A stretch of 62,280 nucleotides of DNA, from contig JAKIUD010000011.1 in assembly GCA_021647765.1 (NCBI GenBank), positions 1 to 62,280 on the forward strand, given 5' to 3'. Below the pieces are notes generated by a model, which did no database searches, had not been told where the DNA came from, and was given only the letters and a program-made list of their open reading frames with translations. This DNA is from Desulfuromusa sp. (GTDB lineage: Bacteria; Desulfobacterota; Desulfuromonadia; Desulfuromonadales; Geopsychrobacteraceae). Each line of letters opens with the position of its first letter. The first letter of the stretch is position 1. The translations under genes were made by a program, and so were the position numbers. This document shows positions 1-8,565 of the stretch, piece by piece.

Positions 1-393
1 ATCTCTGAGCTGGGGGGGCTTGCCAAGAGAATGCCCTGGACTATGTCAGCATTCGGGCTTGCTTCACTGGGGATGATCGGTGTCCCTCCGGTGGGTGGCT
101 TTGTCACAAAATGGTATTTGGCATTAGGGACTATCGATCTGCATAATTGGATATTGTTGTGTGTCTTGCTGGTGAGTAGTTTACTCAACGCCGGTTATTT
201 TATACCGGTGGTTCTTAAAGCCTTTTTTGGTAAACCACTCCCTGCCGATGAAGGGCTGACCGGTAGTCTTGAGAGCCGCCCTCTGATCATGTTTATGGTT
301 GTCCCGCTGTTTATCACGGGGGTTGTTTCGGTACTGATGGGTGTCTATCCAAATTTGTTTTTGGATCTCATTAACCTTATGGTGAAGTCATGA
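1..393 (+). CDS. Mrp/Mnh subunit D-like proton antiporter subunit (5' end outside window)
   Basis: The reading frame is open from base 1, so only the last 130 or so residues are seen. They contain the run SELGGLAKRMPW, a GVPPVGGF loop and three further hydrophobic segments, as in the C-terminal half of the proton-conducting membrane subunits shared by complex I (NuoL/M/N) and Mrp/Mnh antiporters. The sequence style is closer to Mnh/Mrp subunit D than to NuoL. The stop overlaps the next start by 4 bases, and the gene heads a run ending in NuoM and NuoN. It probably forms a proton or sodium channel in the inner membrane arm of a complex I-like enzyme. The Mrp versus Nuo assignment is by eye. 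Confidence 0.8.
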   Translation: MSELGGLAKRMPWTMSAFGLASLGMIGVPPVGGFVTKWYLALGTIDLHNWILLCVLLVSSLLNAGYFIPVVLKAFFGKPLPADEGLTGSLESRPLIMFMVVPLFITGVVSVLMGVYPNLFLDLINLMVKS

Positions 394-638
394 TTGTTAA
401 TTTTTTAACGTACTTGCGTGAAAGACCCGGTTTGTTGAAATGGTCGCTGATGGCTTATCTGGCTTTTGCGGTTGGATTCGATTTCTTTGCTGAACGCCAT
501 CATGCCCACTTTTGGGGGGATGAGATCATCGGTTTTTTCGCCGTGTTCGGGGTGGTCGGCTGTCTGGGGATGATTGTTTTCTGTAAAGGGCTGTCGCACG
601 TATGGCTGGAGAGGGATAAGGATCATTATGACAAGTAG
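390..638 (+). CDS. small two-helix membrane protein in the antiporter operon
   Basis: This 82-residue protein has two hydrophobic segments (about residues 18-31 and 46-66) and a charged C-terminus. It is translationally coupled on both sides: its ATG overlaps the previous stop and its end overlaps the next gene by 11 bases. I do not recognise a family. Its position between two antiporter-like subunits suggests a small accessory subunit, comparable in size to NuoK or the Mnh E/F/G subunits, but no signature confirms this. Confidence 0.7.
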   Translation: MIVNFLTYLRERPGLLKWSLMAYLAFAVGFDFFAERHHAHFWGDEIIGFFAVFGVVGCLGMIVFCKGLSHVWLERDKDHYDK

Positions 639-2394
639 TATTTTTATGCACCCAGCCACTATCTTTATTATTGGTGCGCTGCTGCTCCCCTTGGCTAAGT
701 TATTGCGAATCCAGAAAGTCTGGTTGGTACTCATACCGCTGATTGCTTTCATGCAAATTCATTATCTGCCTGAATCGTTCGGAAGGGTTGAATGGCTCGG
801 CTTTGATCTTCAGTTCGGGCGGGTTGACCAGCTGACGACGGTCTTTCTCCATGTGTTCACTTTGATGGCATTGATCGGCACTATTTTCGGTTTGCATATC
901 AAGGATAGTGGACAGCATATAGCCGCATGGCTTTACGTGGCTGGTTCCCTTGGGACAACCCTGGCAGGGGATTACCTGACGGTATTTATTTTTTGGGAAC
1001 TGATGGCGGTTGCTTCGGTCTTTCTGGTCTGGTATCGCAAGACAAGGAAGTCCATCGATGCCGGGTATCGCTACATTCTGGTTCATACCTTCGGCGGGTT
1101 GATCCTGTTGGGTGGAATATTTCTCCACTATCAGAATGGTGGTGACTTGACCTTTGTCTCGTTCGCCCCTGATTCTGCAACGTTGGCTCAATATATCATC
1201 ATGGTCGGCTTTATGTTGAACGCAGCGGTTCCGCCGATTCACGCATGGTTGCCCGATGCATATCCTGAAGCAACTGTTACCGGCGCAGTTTTTATGTGTG
1301 CCTTTACGACGAAAACCGCTGTTTATGTCCTTGCCCGTGGTTTTTCCGGTTTTCAGGCTTTGGCGATACTTGGCGCTATTATGACTCTCTATGGGGTCTT
1401 TTACGCGGTTATTGAAAATGATGCTCGGCGCATCCTGGCTTATCATATCGTCAGTCAGGTCGGTTACATGGTCTGTGCTGTTGGTATTGGAACCGAGATG
1501 GCAATCAATGGAGCCTGTGCCCATGCTTATGCCCATATTCTTTACAAGGCGTTGCTGTTTATGGGGGTTGGGAGTGTTCTTGAGATGACAGGACGTTCCA
1601 AGCTCAGTGAGCTCGGCGGCCTTTACAAATACATGCCAATCTCGATGATTTTCACGGTGATTGGTGGTATTGCCATTTCGGGATTCCCGCTGACCAGTGG
1701 TTTTATCAGTAAATCAATGATTATTTCTGCTGCCGGAGCAGATAATCAGACCTTTATCATGACTATGTTGCTTCTGGCTGCAGTCGGCACATTTCTCTCG
1801 GTTGGAATCAAGCTTCCCTACTACATCTGGTTTGGCCCCAACGATTCTGGTCTGAAACCGAAAGAAGCCCATTGGAATATGCAGGTTGCTATGTTCATGG
1901 CAGCCTTTATGTGTATTTTCCTCGGCGTTTACCCCGACTATCTCTATAACATGCTGCCTTATGCAGTTAATTATCATCCTTACACCAGTTTTCACCTTTC
2001 CGAGACCTTCCAACTTCTCGGGTTTACCGGTCTGGGTTTTTATCTCATGGTTAAGTATCTTAAGCCTCACGATGTTTCGAACCTTGATCTTGACTGGTTC
2101 TATCGCCGCGGTGCTGGCTGGTTTATGTGGTTTGCTCGCAAACCGGTTAATGCTACCAATGAATGGATCAGCAATGTCTATAAAACTATTGGTTTGCGCT
2201 TGACTATGGCTTTAGCACGAGCTTTATCCTGGTTTGATTGGGAAGGGATCGACTGGGCTCTTGATGGAAGTGCCCGTGGTGTTGTTGAAGGTGGAGAACA
2301 GGTGCGCCAGTTTCAGACCGGGAAGTTGCAGCATTATATTGGTGCCGCAGTGGTTCTGATATTTATAGTGCTTATCGTTGTGGTTCTGCTCTGA
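628..2394 (+). CDS. Na+/H+ antiporter subunit D-like, complex I NuoL/M/N superfamily
   Basis: This 588-residue polytopic membrane protein has about 14 helices. It carries the superfamily marks: an acidic helix in the context FWELMAV, a lysine helix (TKTAVYVLAR) and the RILAYHIVSQVGYM segment. The ATG at 628 was chosen because it follows GAGGGATAAGGAT; an in-frame start at 574 lies deep inside the previous gene. The C-terminal 130 residues extend past the antiporter core. They contain an amphipathic, Trp-rich stretch (LDWFYRRGAGWFMWF) and one last helix, reminiscent of the NuoL lateral-helix extension. It probably moves protons or sodium as part of a complex I-like machine. Substrate ion and complex membership are inferred from the operon. 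Confidence 0.85.
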   Translation: MTSSIFMHPATIFIIGALLLPLAKLLRIQKVWLVLIPLIAFMQIHYLPESFGRVEWLGFDLQFGRVDQLTTVFLHVFTLMALIGTIFGLHIKDSGQHIAAWLYVAGSLGTTLAGDYLTVFIFWELMAVASVFLVWYRKTRKSIDAGYRYILVHTFGGLILLGGIFLHYQNGGDLTFVSFAPDSATLAQYIIMVGFMLNAAVPPIHAWLPDAYPEATVTGAVFMCAFTTKTAVYVLARGFSGFQALAILGAIMTLYGVFYAVIENDARRILAYHIVSQVGYMVCAVGIGTEMAINGACAHAYAHILYKALLFMGVGSVLEMTGRSKLSELGGLYKYMPISMIFTVIGGIAISGFPLTSGFISKSMIISAAGADNQTFIMTMLLLAAVGTFLSVGIKLPYYIWFGPNDSGLKPKEAHWNMQVAMFMAAFMCIFLGVYPDYLYNMLPYAVNYHPYTSFHLSETFQLLGFTGLGFYLMVKYLKPHDVSNLDLDWFYRRGAGWFMWFARKPVNATNEWISNVYKTIGLRLTMALARALSWFDWEGIDWALDGSARGVVEGGEQVRQFQTGKLQHYIGAAVVLIFIVLIVVVLL

Positions 2395-2452
2395 ATTTGT
2401 CCGTTGATTAACGACTAGGCAATTACTTAAGAACTTAAGACAGTAGGAAGTC

Positions 2453-4048
2453 ATGGAAAACTATTTAATCCTGAATACACTGAATTTTCCGATTTTATCG
2501 TTGCTGCTGATCGTGCCGGTGGTCGGAGCTATTGTCGCTATGTTTTTACGTGGCGATACACTGCTTAAATTCTGGGGACTGGCAGTCACTCTGGTCACGG
2601 CACTCATATCACTGCCATTGTGGACCCATTTTGACCAGACCACAGCGAAATATCAGTTTACTGAGCTGCGCCACTGGTTTCCTGCTTTGGATCTTGATTA
2701 TGTCGTCGGTGTCGATGGAATCAGCGTCTTGCTGGTGTTACTTACTACGTTGGTGATGCCACTTTGCTTTCTCTGTTCATGGACTTACATCAAGACCCGC
2801 TGGAAAGAGTTTGTTATCGTCACACTGTTGATGGAAACCGCCATGCTCGGAGTTTTTGTCAGCTTGAATACGGTGCTGTTCTACATTTTCTGGGAGGGTA
2901 TGCTGGTTCCGATGTACTTGATCATTGCGATCTGGGGTGGAGCACGTAAAGATTATGCCTCGATCAAGTTCTTTCTCTACACCTTTGCCGGCAGTATCTT
3001 TCTGCTGGTGGCAATTATTGCCATGTATATTACAACAGGAACCTTCTTTATCCCTGAGCTGATGGATCAGAGCTACAGCTTTGCGTTTCAAATGTGGATA
3101 TTCCTGGCTTGTGCTATCGGCTTCGCTATTAAGATGCCAATGTTTCCATTCCATACCTGGTTGCCTGCTGCTCACGTTGAGGCTCCAGTTGCCGGATCTG
3201 TTATCCTTGCCAGTATTTTGCTTAAAATGGGCGGTTATGGATTCTTGCGCTTCTGTTTGCCAATGGCTCCAGCTGCTACGGTCTACTGCATGCCGTACCT
3301 GCTTTTCATGTCATTAGTCAGTATCATTGTTGGAAGCTATCTAGCCTTAGGTCAATCAGATATCAAAAAACTGATAGCTTATTCATCAGTTGGACATATG
3401 GGGTTTGTCACTCTAGGAATCTTTCTCTTAAATGATGCCGGAATAAAAGGTGCCATGCTCCAGATGCTTAATCACGGGGTAACGACCGGTGCTCTATTTA
3501 TCCTGATCGGGATTATTTACGAGCGAACCCACAGCCGTGAAATTTCTGATAACAGTAAGCTAGGGATGTTTATGCCGATCTATGTCACATTTTTAGGCAT
3601 ATTCTCCCTTTCCTCGTTAGCATTTCCGGGAACCAACAGTTTTGTCGGCGAATTTCTGGTTCTTTTTGGTGCTTTCAGTAAGTTTCCACTGGTTGGCGCA
3701 TTTGCAATTCTCGGGGCAATTCTTGCTGCTGCCTACATGTTGCGCTTGATGCAAAAAATGGTTTGGGATGATTCAGATGGTCATGTCCCTCATGGGGAGC
3801 ATGCAGAAGAGCGCAAGCGGGTTCTGTTCGATTGTAATTTTCGGGAGATCGCTCAGCTGGTATTTTTAACCATTTTTGTTTTTTGGATCGGTCTTCATCC
3901 AACACCGTTGCTGGATATGATGGATAGTACCGTGACTCATTTAATCCACCAGATTGATGTTGGAAGTGTAATGCCGGAAGCTGTTCATCGTGGCGAGAGT
4001 CATGCCCTGCTGGAAAATGCTGGGACTTGGATCAAGAACCTCTTTTAA
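2453..4048 (+). CDS. nuoM: NADH-quinone oxidoreductase subunit M
   Basis: At 531 residues this is a full-length NuoM. It has the YIFWEGMLVPMYLIIAIWGG segment with its key glutamate, the LLKMGGYGF lysine helix and the DIKKLIAYSSVGHMGF motif. NuoM is one of the three antiporter-like proton-pumping subunits of complex I in the inner membrane. It lies 58 bases after the Mnh-like gene and overlaps the longer in-frame reading of nuoN. A histidine-rich, charged loop near residue 445 (DGHVPHGEHAEERK) sits before the last helices. Confidence 0.95.
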   Translation: MENYLILNTLNFPILSLLLIVPVVGAIVAMFLRGDTLLKFWGLAVTLVTALISLPLWTHFDQTTAKYQFTELRHWFPALDLDYVVGVDGISVLLVLLTTLVMPLCFLCSWTYIKTRWKEFVIVTLLMETAMLGVFVSLNTVLFYIFWEGMLVPMYLIIAIWGGARKDYASIKFFLYTFAGSIFLLVAIIAMYITTGTFFIPELMDQSYSFAFQMWIFLACAIGFAIKMPMFPFHTWLPAAHVEAPVAGSVILASILLKMGGYGFLRFCLPMAPAATVYCMPYLLFMSLVSIIVGSYLALGQSDIKKLIAYSSVGHMGFVTLGIFLLNDAGIKGAMLQMLNHGVTTGALFILIGIIYERTHSREISDNSKLGMFMPIYVTFLGIFSLSSLAFPGTNSFVGEFLVLFGAFSKFPLVGAFAILGAILAAAYMLRLMQKMVWDDSDGHVPHGEHAEERKRVLFDCNFREIAQLVFLTIFVFWIGLHPTPLLDMMDSTVTHLIHQIDVGSVMPEAVHRGESHALLENAGTWIKNLF

Positions 4049-4068
4049 CCAAAGAATCGGATCAATTT

Positions 4069-5487
4069 ATGTTAAACACGATTTTTATCCCAGAAATATC
4101 CCTGATGCTGACGGTTCTGATCCTATTTTTCATGACCCTTGGCAACTTTCGAACCGGTACTGTTCAGGCCGTTAGTCTGGTACTGACCGCGATCACGCTG
4201 GTTATTACTGTCGCTAGTATTGATACCCATGGACTCATGTTTTATGGTGTCTACCAGTTAGATGCTCTTTCTCAATTATTCAAGGTCATAATTGTCTTGG
4301 GACTATTTCTGGTTTTCATGCTTGGCTCTGGTTTGATTGGTATCGAAGAAAAATTACACACAGAATACAATATGTTTCTGGCAATAAGTGCTATGGGGCT
4401 GATGTTCTTAAGCAGTTCTGTAGAGCTATTAACGATTTTACTCAGTCTGGAAATCTCGTCCTATGCTTTATATGTAGTGATCCCCTTCCGCCGTGGTCAA
4501 GGTCGGATTCATGTCGAATCTGGGATTAAATATATCCTCTTTGGTGCCGTGTCTACCGGGCTGACTCTGTATGGAATGAGCTATGTCTTCGGTTTAGCAC
4601 ACACCACATATCTGTCGGAACTTCAGGAGATAATGCCGGGGCTTGTGGCGACACAACCTTTAGCGGTCTTTGCGGTTATTTTAGTAATGATTGCGTTCTT
4701 CTATAAGTTGGCCATGTTTCCTATGCATTTCTGGGCACCTGACGTCTACCAGGGTGCAGCAAATGAAACCTCCAGTTTTGTTGCAACAGTTCCCAAAGTC
4801 GCAGCCGTTTTATTACTGCTACGGTTTGTTGCTGTTGCTGGAGTTGATATTACGCAAGTGACCTGGGTTTTAGCGACTCTTGCCGTATTGTCGATGACCT
4901 TGGGTAACCTCAGCGCGTTGGTGCAAACGGATCTGAAACGGTTGCTTGCATATTCCAGTATCGCTCATGCTGGCTATGTGATGCTGGGCATTTTAACTGC
5001 TGATGAGATGGGGATGGCGGCGGCAGTATTTTACGTTATTGGTTATCTGTTGATGAACCTTGGCGTGTTCTATGTTATTTACAATGTCTCTCCCAAGGGT
5101 GAAAACGTAACCTTTGATGATCTTAAAGGCTTGTCACGCCGCTCTCCGCTATTGGCATTAACTCTGTTGGTGTCTGCATTTAGTATGGCAGGGGTTCCGC
5201 CAACCATTGGTTTTATTGGTAAATTTATGCTTTTTACTGGAGCCCTTCATCAGGGGTTCTATGCTTTGGTCATTATTGCGGTGATAAATGCAGCCGTTGC
5301 GGCTTTTTACTACTTGAAGATGGCGAGAGCGGCTTATTGTGCCGCTGATTCTGAAAAAGAAGTTATTGTTCTTCCCTTTGGGACTAAGATTTTGGGAACT
5401 TTTTTCATTCTGATCATTATCTTGATTGGTGTATTGCCACAAAGTCTTCTGGCGGTAGCTAAGTCAGCGGTTGCTACCCTGCTTTAG
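4069..5487 (+). CDS. nuoN: NADH-quinone oxidoreductase subunit N
   Basis: This 472-residue protein has the NuoN marks: SLEISSYALYVV with the conserved glutamate, KLAMFPMHFWAPDVYQGA, and DLKRLLAYSSIAHAGYVMLG. It is an antiporter-like proton-pumping subunit of complex I. The start at 4069 leaves a 20-base gap after nuoM and gives an N-terminus beginning directly in a hydrophobic helix. An in-frame start at 4027 would overlap nuoM by 22 bases, and the ribosome site is weak in either case. It is the last gene of the operon and is followed by a rho-independent terminator. Confidence 0.95.
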   Translation: MLNTIFIPEISLMLTVLILFFMTLGNFRTGTVQAVSLVLTAITLVITVASIDTHGLMFYGVYQLDALSQLFKVIIVLGLFLVFMLGSGLIGIEEKLHTEYNMFLAISAMGLMFLSSSVELLTILLSLEISSYALYVVIPFRRGQGRIHVESGIKYILFGAVSTGLTLYGMSYVFGLAHTTYLSELQEIMPGLVATQPLAVFAVILVMIAFFYKLAMFPMHFWAPDVYQGAANETSSFVATVPKVAAVLLLLRFVAVAGVDITQVTWVLATLAVLSMTLGNLSALVQTDLKRLLAYSSIAHAGYVMLGILTADEMGMAAAVFYVIGYLLMNLGVFYVIYNVSPKGENVTFDDLKGLSRRSPLLALTLLVSAFSMAGVPPTIGFIGKFMLFTGALHQGFYALVIIAVINAAVAAFYYLKMARAAYCAADSEKEVIVLPFGTKILGTFFILIIILIGVLPQSLLAVAKSAVATLL

Positions 5488-5513
5488 GCAGCATTTATCT
5501 TTTCAGCTTAAAA

Positions 5514-5541
5514 GGCTCACAGTGATGTGTGGGTCTTTTTT
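5514..5541 (+). terminator. rho-independent terminator after nuoN
   Basis: An 8-bp stem (GGCTCACA with TGTGGGTC, two G-U pairs in RNA) with a 6-base loop is followed by six T residues. It lies 26 bases after the nuoN stop and before the rplU promoter, so it separates the two transcription units. Confidence 0.8.
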
Positions 5542-5577
5542 CGTTTGATATGTGTGGATGAAAGCACGTATTTTTTC

Positions 5578-5607
5578 TTGACAGAGAATCAATCAACCAT
5601 ATATAGT
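5578..5607 (+). promoter_or_regulatory. sigma-70 type promoter for rplU-rpmA-obg
   Basis: A perfect -35 TTGACA at 5578-5583 is followed by TATATA at 5600-5605 (16-bp spacer), overlapping TATAGT. The start codon of rplU lies about 70 bases downstream, leaving a short leader. This is the clearest vegetative promoter in the window. Confidence 0.7.
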
Positions 5608-5673
5608 GCGCCGTTGCAGCACAATTTATGTGGATGCAATTTATAGCTCTTTTTTTACAGGAGAATAGTGATA

Positions 5674-5982
5674 ATGTATGCGGTGATCAAGACCGGAGGC
5701 AAACAGTATAAAGTTTCCGAAGGCGATCTGTTTAAGGTCGAAATGCTTGACGGTGCAGTGGGTGATACCATTGAGCTCGATCAAGTCCTCATGGTCGGTG
5801 GCGCAGAGGTTAAACTCGGAACACCTCTCGTACCAGGTGCTAAAGTTAGGGCACAGATTGTTGCTCAGGAGAAAGACAAGAAGATTCTTGTTTTTAAATC
5901 CAAGAAGCGTCAAGGGTATCGTAAAAAAAACGGCCATCGTCAACTCATTACCCGACTAAAAGTCGCGTCAATCGAAGCTTAA
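5674..5982 (+). CDS. rplU: 50S ribosomal protein L21
   Basis: This 102-residue protein starts MYAVIKTGGKQYKV and has the C-terminal KSKKRQGYRKKNGHRQ segment, both typical of L21, which binds 23S rRNA in the large subunit. The ATG at 5674 is preferred over the in-frame GTG at 5668 because it gives the family's usual N-terminus and lies 10 bases after CAGGAG. It is the first gene of the classical rplU-rpmA-obg order. Confidence 0.98.
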   Translation: MYAVIKTGGKQYKVSEGDLFKVEMLDGAVGDTIELDQVLMVGGAEVKLGTPLVPGAKVRAQIVAQEKDKKILVFKSKKRQGYRKKNGHRQLITRLKVASIEA

Positions 5983-5994
5983 GGAGGCTATCTC

Positions 5995-6249
5995 ATGGCT
6001 CATAAAAAGGCTGCTGGTAGTTCCCGAAATGGTCGTGATAGTGCTGGTCAACGGCTCGGGATTAAACGTTATGGTGGTCAGGAAGTTTCAGCAGGTTCAA
6101 TTCTGGTGCGCCAGCATGGAACCACTTTTCACCCTGGTACCAATGTTGGTTGCGGCAAGGATTATACCTTGTTTGCGCTGATTGATGGGGTAGTAAAGTT
6201 TGAAACGAAAGCTCAAGGACGTAAGCATATTAGTGTTTACACTGCCTGA
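5995..6249 (+). CDS. rpmA: 50S ribosomal protein L27
   Basis: This 84-residue protein starts MAHKKAAGSSRNGRDS and continues with the RLGIKRYGGQ and RQHGTTFHPG motifs of L27, whose N-terminal tail reaches the peptidyl-transferase centre. It starts 12 bases after rplU with an AAGGAGG ribosome site. No N-terminal cleavage extension of the Firmicutes type is present. Confidence 0.98.
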   Translation: MAHKKAAGSSRNGRDSAGQRLGIKRYGGQEVSAGSILVRQHGTTFHPGTNVGCGKDYTLFALIDGVVKFETKAQGRKHISVYTA

Positions 6250-6274
6250 TTAGTTTTAAGGTGAAATATTTATG

Positions 6275-6311
6275 AAGAACCCGGGATTGCTGATGCGGTC
6301 ACCGGGTTCTT
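6275..6311 (+). terminator. perfect 10-bp hairpin between rpmA and obg
   Basis: AAGAACCCGG at 6275-6284 pairs perfectly with CCGGGTTCTT at 6302-6311, with a 17-base loop. Only a short T-rich stretch (CCGTTTTAA) follows, so it may be a leaky terminator or an RNA-stability element that lowers obg expression relative to the ribosomal protein genes. Confidence 0.5.
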
Positions 6312-6340
6312 CCGTTTTAAGTAAAAGAGCAGAGAGATTT

Positions 6341-7351
6341 ATGAAATTTGTCGATCAGGTTAAAATTGAGATTAAAGCCGGGGATGGTGGGCGCGGATGT
6401 GTTTCTTTCCTGCGTGAGAAGTTTATTCCTCGCGGTGGTCCTGATGGCGGTGATGGCGGTGATGGCGGAAGTGTCTATTTTATTGTAGATGAAGCCCTTT
6501 CAACCCTTCTTGATTATCGTTATCTCCACCATTGTAAGGCCGGGAATGGTGCCCCCGGCCTGGGTAAAACCAAGCATGGCAAAAATGGCCAATCCCTTGA
6601 ATTGCGAATGCCACAGGGAACGCTCGTCTATGATGATGAGACCAATGAACTTCTTGCCGATCTGACTGTGGTTGGGGAACCACTGCTGTTTCTTCCTGGT
6701 GGAAAGGGAGGGCGTGGAAATGCGCGATTTGCGACCAGTACCAACCGCGCTCCACGGTATGCCCAGCCAGGGATTGCAGGTGAAGTCAAAACCCTGCGTC
6801 TGGAATTAAAATTGCTGGCAGATATTGGACTGGTTGGGTTGCCAAATGCAGGCAAGTCAACTTTGATCTCATCATTATCTGCTGCCAAGCCAAAGATTGC
6901 TGATTACCCTTTTACTACTTTGGTACCTAATCTCGGAGTTGTCCCGTATGGTGGTTTTAAAACGATGGTCATGGCTGATATCCCGGGTTTAATTGCCGGG
7001 GCGAGTGAAGGGCAAGGACTGGGTACCCGGTTTCTACGCCATGTTGAACGCACCGATCTATTTCTTCATCTGGTAGATACTTCTTGTATGCAGGAGGGCG
7101 ATCCGTTCGAAAATTTCGAAATGATCAATAGTGAGTTGAAGTGCTATGATGACTCTCTGACAGGCAAGCCACAAATTATAGTCTTGACCAAGATTGATGT
7201 CTCTGAGGTTCGTGAGCTTGTCGTGCCGCTGAGAGAGCGTTTTGAAGCGCTTGGTTATGCAGTATTTCCTGTGTCAGCAGTGACTAGAGAGGGTTTGAAG
7301 GAACTGGTCACGGCAGTAGGTAATGAACTTGATCGGTTGCGCGAAGCCTGA
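6341..7351 (+). CDS. obg: Obg family GTPase
   Basis: This 336-residue protein has the glycine-rich Obg fold (residues 1 to about 158, with DGGDGGDGGSV near residue 32) followed by the G domain with G1 GLPNAGKST, G3 DIPG and G4 TKID. Obg is an essential GTPase that associates with the 50S subunit and links ribosome assembly to growth. There is no C-terminal OCT extension. The ATG at 6341 gives the family start MKFVDQVKIEIKAGDGGRGC; an in-frame ATG at 6272 would translate through the hairpin and add unrelated residues. Confidence 0.97.
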   Translation: MKFVDQVKIEIKAGDGGRGCVSFLREKFIPRGGPDGGDGGDGGSVYFIVDEALSTLLDYRYLHHCKAGNGAPGLGKTKHGKNGQSLELRMPQGTLVYDDETNELLADLTVVGEPLLFLPGGKGGRGNARFATSTNRAPRYAQPGIAGEVKTLRLELKLLADIGLVGLPNAGKSTLISSLSAAKPKIADYPFTTLVPNLGVVPYGGFKTMVMADIPGLIAGASEGQGLGTRFLRHVERTDLFLHLVDTSCMQEGDPFENFEMINSELKCYDDSLTGKPQIIVLTKIDVSEVRELVVPLRERFEALGYAVFPVSAVTREGLKELVTAVGNELDRLREA

Positions 7352-7422
7352 TACTTTTAGTGCAGATTTAGCTGGCCATTTATGCTTTGCAAAATTGGAT
7401 ATAATTATTGACGCGAGGGGTT

Positions 7423-8565
7423 ATGCGTAAGGCGTTGCTTGCACATGTCAGACGGGTCGTTATAAAAATTGGCAGTGGAGTCATATCCAATGCTGAAGGG
7501 CTGGAAAATGCCCAGGTTGCTGCTATATCAACAGATATTTGCCACCTGCTTGATCGAGGGCTGGAAGTGGTGTTGGTTTCTTCAGGTGCCGTATCCGCTG
7601 GGAAAGGGCAACTGGGAATTCTCGGACGACCACAGACTATTCCACAAAAACAGGCAGCGGCAGCCATAGGGCAAACACGCATCATCCACGAATACAAAGA
7701 AACATTTCAAGCTCAGAAATACAATGTCGCCCAGGTTTTATTAACCCGGGATGATTTATCCAACCGGCGCCGCTACTTGAACGCACGCAATACGGTCATG
7801 ACTCTGCTTGAATATGGTGTCACACCGATTGTGAATGAAAATGACACGGTTGTGGTTGAGGAAATCCGCTTTGGTGATAATGATAACCTTTCTGCTCTGG
7901 TGACTAATCTGGTTGATGCAGATTTATTGATCATTCTCTCTGACGTCGATGGTTTTTTCGATGCGGATCCAGTAGGCAATCCCGAGGCGCAATTGATTCC
8001 CGTGGTTGAACGAGTCACTCCAAATATTGAGGCGATGGGAGGAGATTCCAGAGGGAATCTTGGGACCGGAGGGATGGACACCAAGTTAAAAGCGGCAAAA
8101 CGAGCCGCTCTTAGTGGGGTTGGAACCCTGATTGTCAATGGTCGCAGTGCAAATATCCTCTCTCGGGTTTTTGCCGGGGAAGAGGTTGGAACCTATTTTC
8201 TTCCCGCACAATCTAAATTGACAGCAAAAAAACATTGGATCGCCTTTTCAAAAAAACCACGTGGGAAATTGCTTATTGATGAAGGGGGTCAACGAGCGGT
8301 TATCAAAGCGGGAAAAAGTTTGTTGCCATCTGGAATTTGTGGCGTTGAAGGTGGGTTTGAACGGGGTGATGCGGTGCGGCTGTGTAAGTGTGATGGTGAA
8401 GAGTTTGCTCGCGGGGTGGTCAGTTATTCTCTGGCAGAAACTTTACAGATCATGGGGAAACAGTGCATTGAAATTGAAAAAGTCCTTGGTTATAAATATC
8501 GCGACGAAGTGGTGAACCGGGATAATTTAGTATTGACAGTCACCGATGAAGAGGAGGTTGATTGA
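7423..8565 (+). CDS. proB: glutamate 5-kinase
   Basis: This enzyme of 380 residues phosphorylates glutamate in the first step of proline synthesis. The amino-acid kinase domain (about 1-250) shows VVIKIGSGV near the N-terminus, VSSGAVSAG, and ILSDVDGFFDADP. A C-terminal PUA domain (about 280-370) is present, as in full-length ProB. The ATG at 7423 follows GAGGGG closely; an upstream TTG at 7408 is in frame but has no ribosome site. The stop overlaps the proA start by one base. Confidence 0.97.
   Translation: MRKALLAHVRRVVIKIGSGVISNAEGLENAQVAAISTDICHLLDRGLEVVLVSSGAVSAGKGQLGILGRPQTIPQKQAAAAIGQTRIIHEYKETFQAQKYNVAQVLLTRDDLSNRRRYLNARNTVMTLLEYGVTPIVNENDTVVVEEIRFGDNDNLSALVTNLVDADLLIILSDVDGFFDADPVGNPEAQLIPVVERVTPNIEAMGGDSRGNLGTGGMDTKLKAAKRAALSGVGTLIVNGRSANILSRVFAGEEVGTYFLPAQSKLTAKKHWIAFSKKPRGKLLIDEGGQRAVIKAGKSLLPSGICGVEGGFERGDAVRLCKCDGEEFARGVVSYSLAETLQIMGKQCIEIEKVLGYKYRDEVVNRDNLVLTVTDEEEVD

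Noticed and set aside
700..1536. A 278-residue minus-strand frame opposite the antiporter gene
   Set aside because: It is antisense to a well-supported membrane protein, has no family likeness and no ribosome site.
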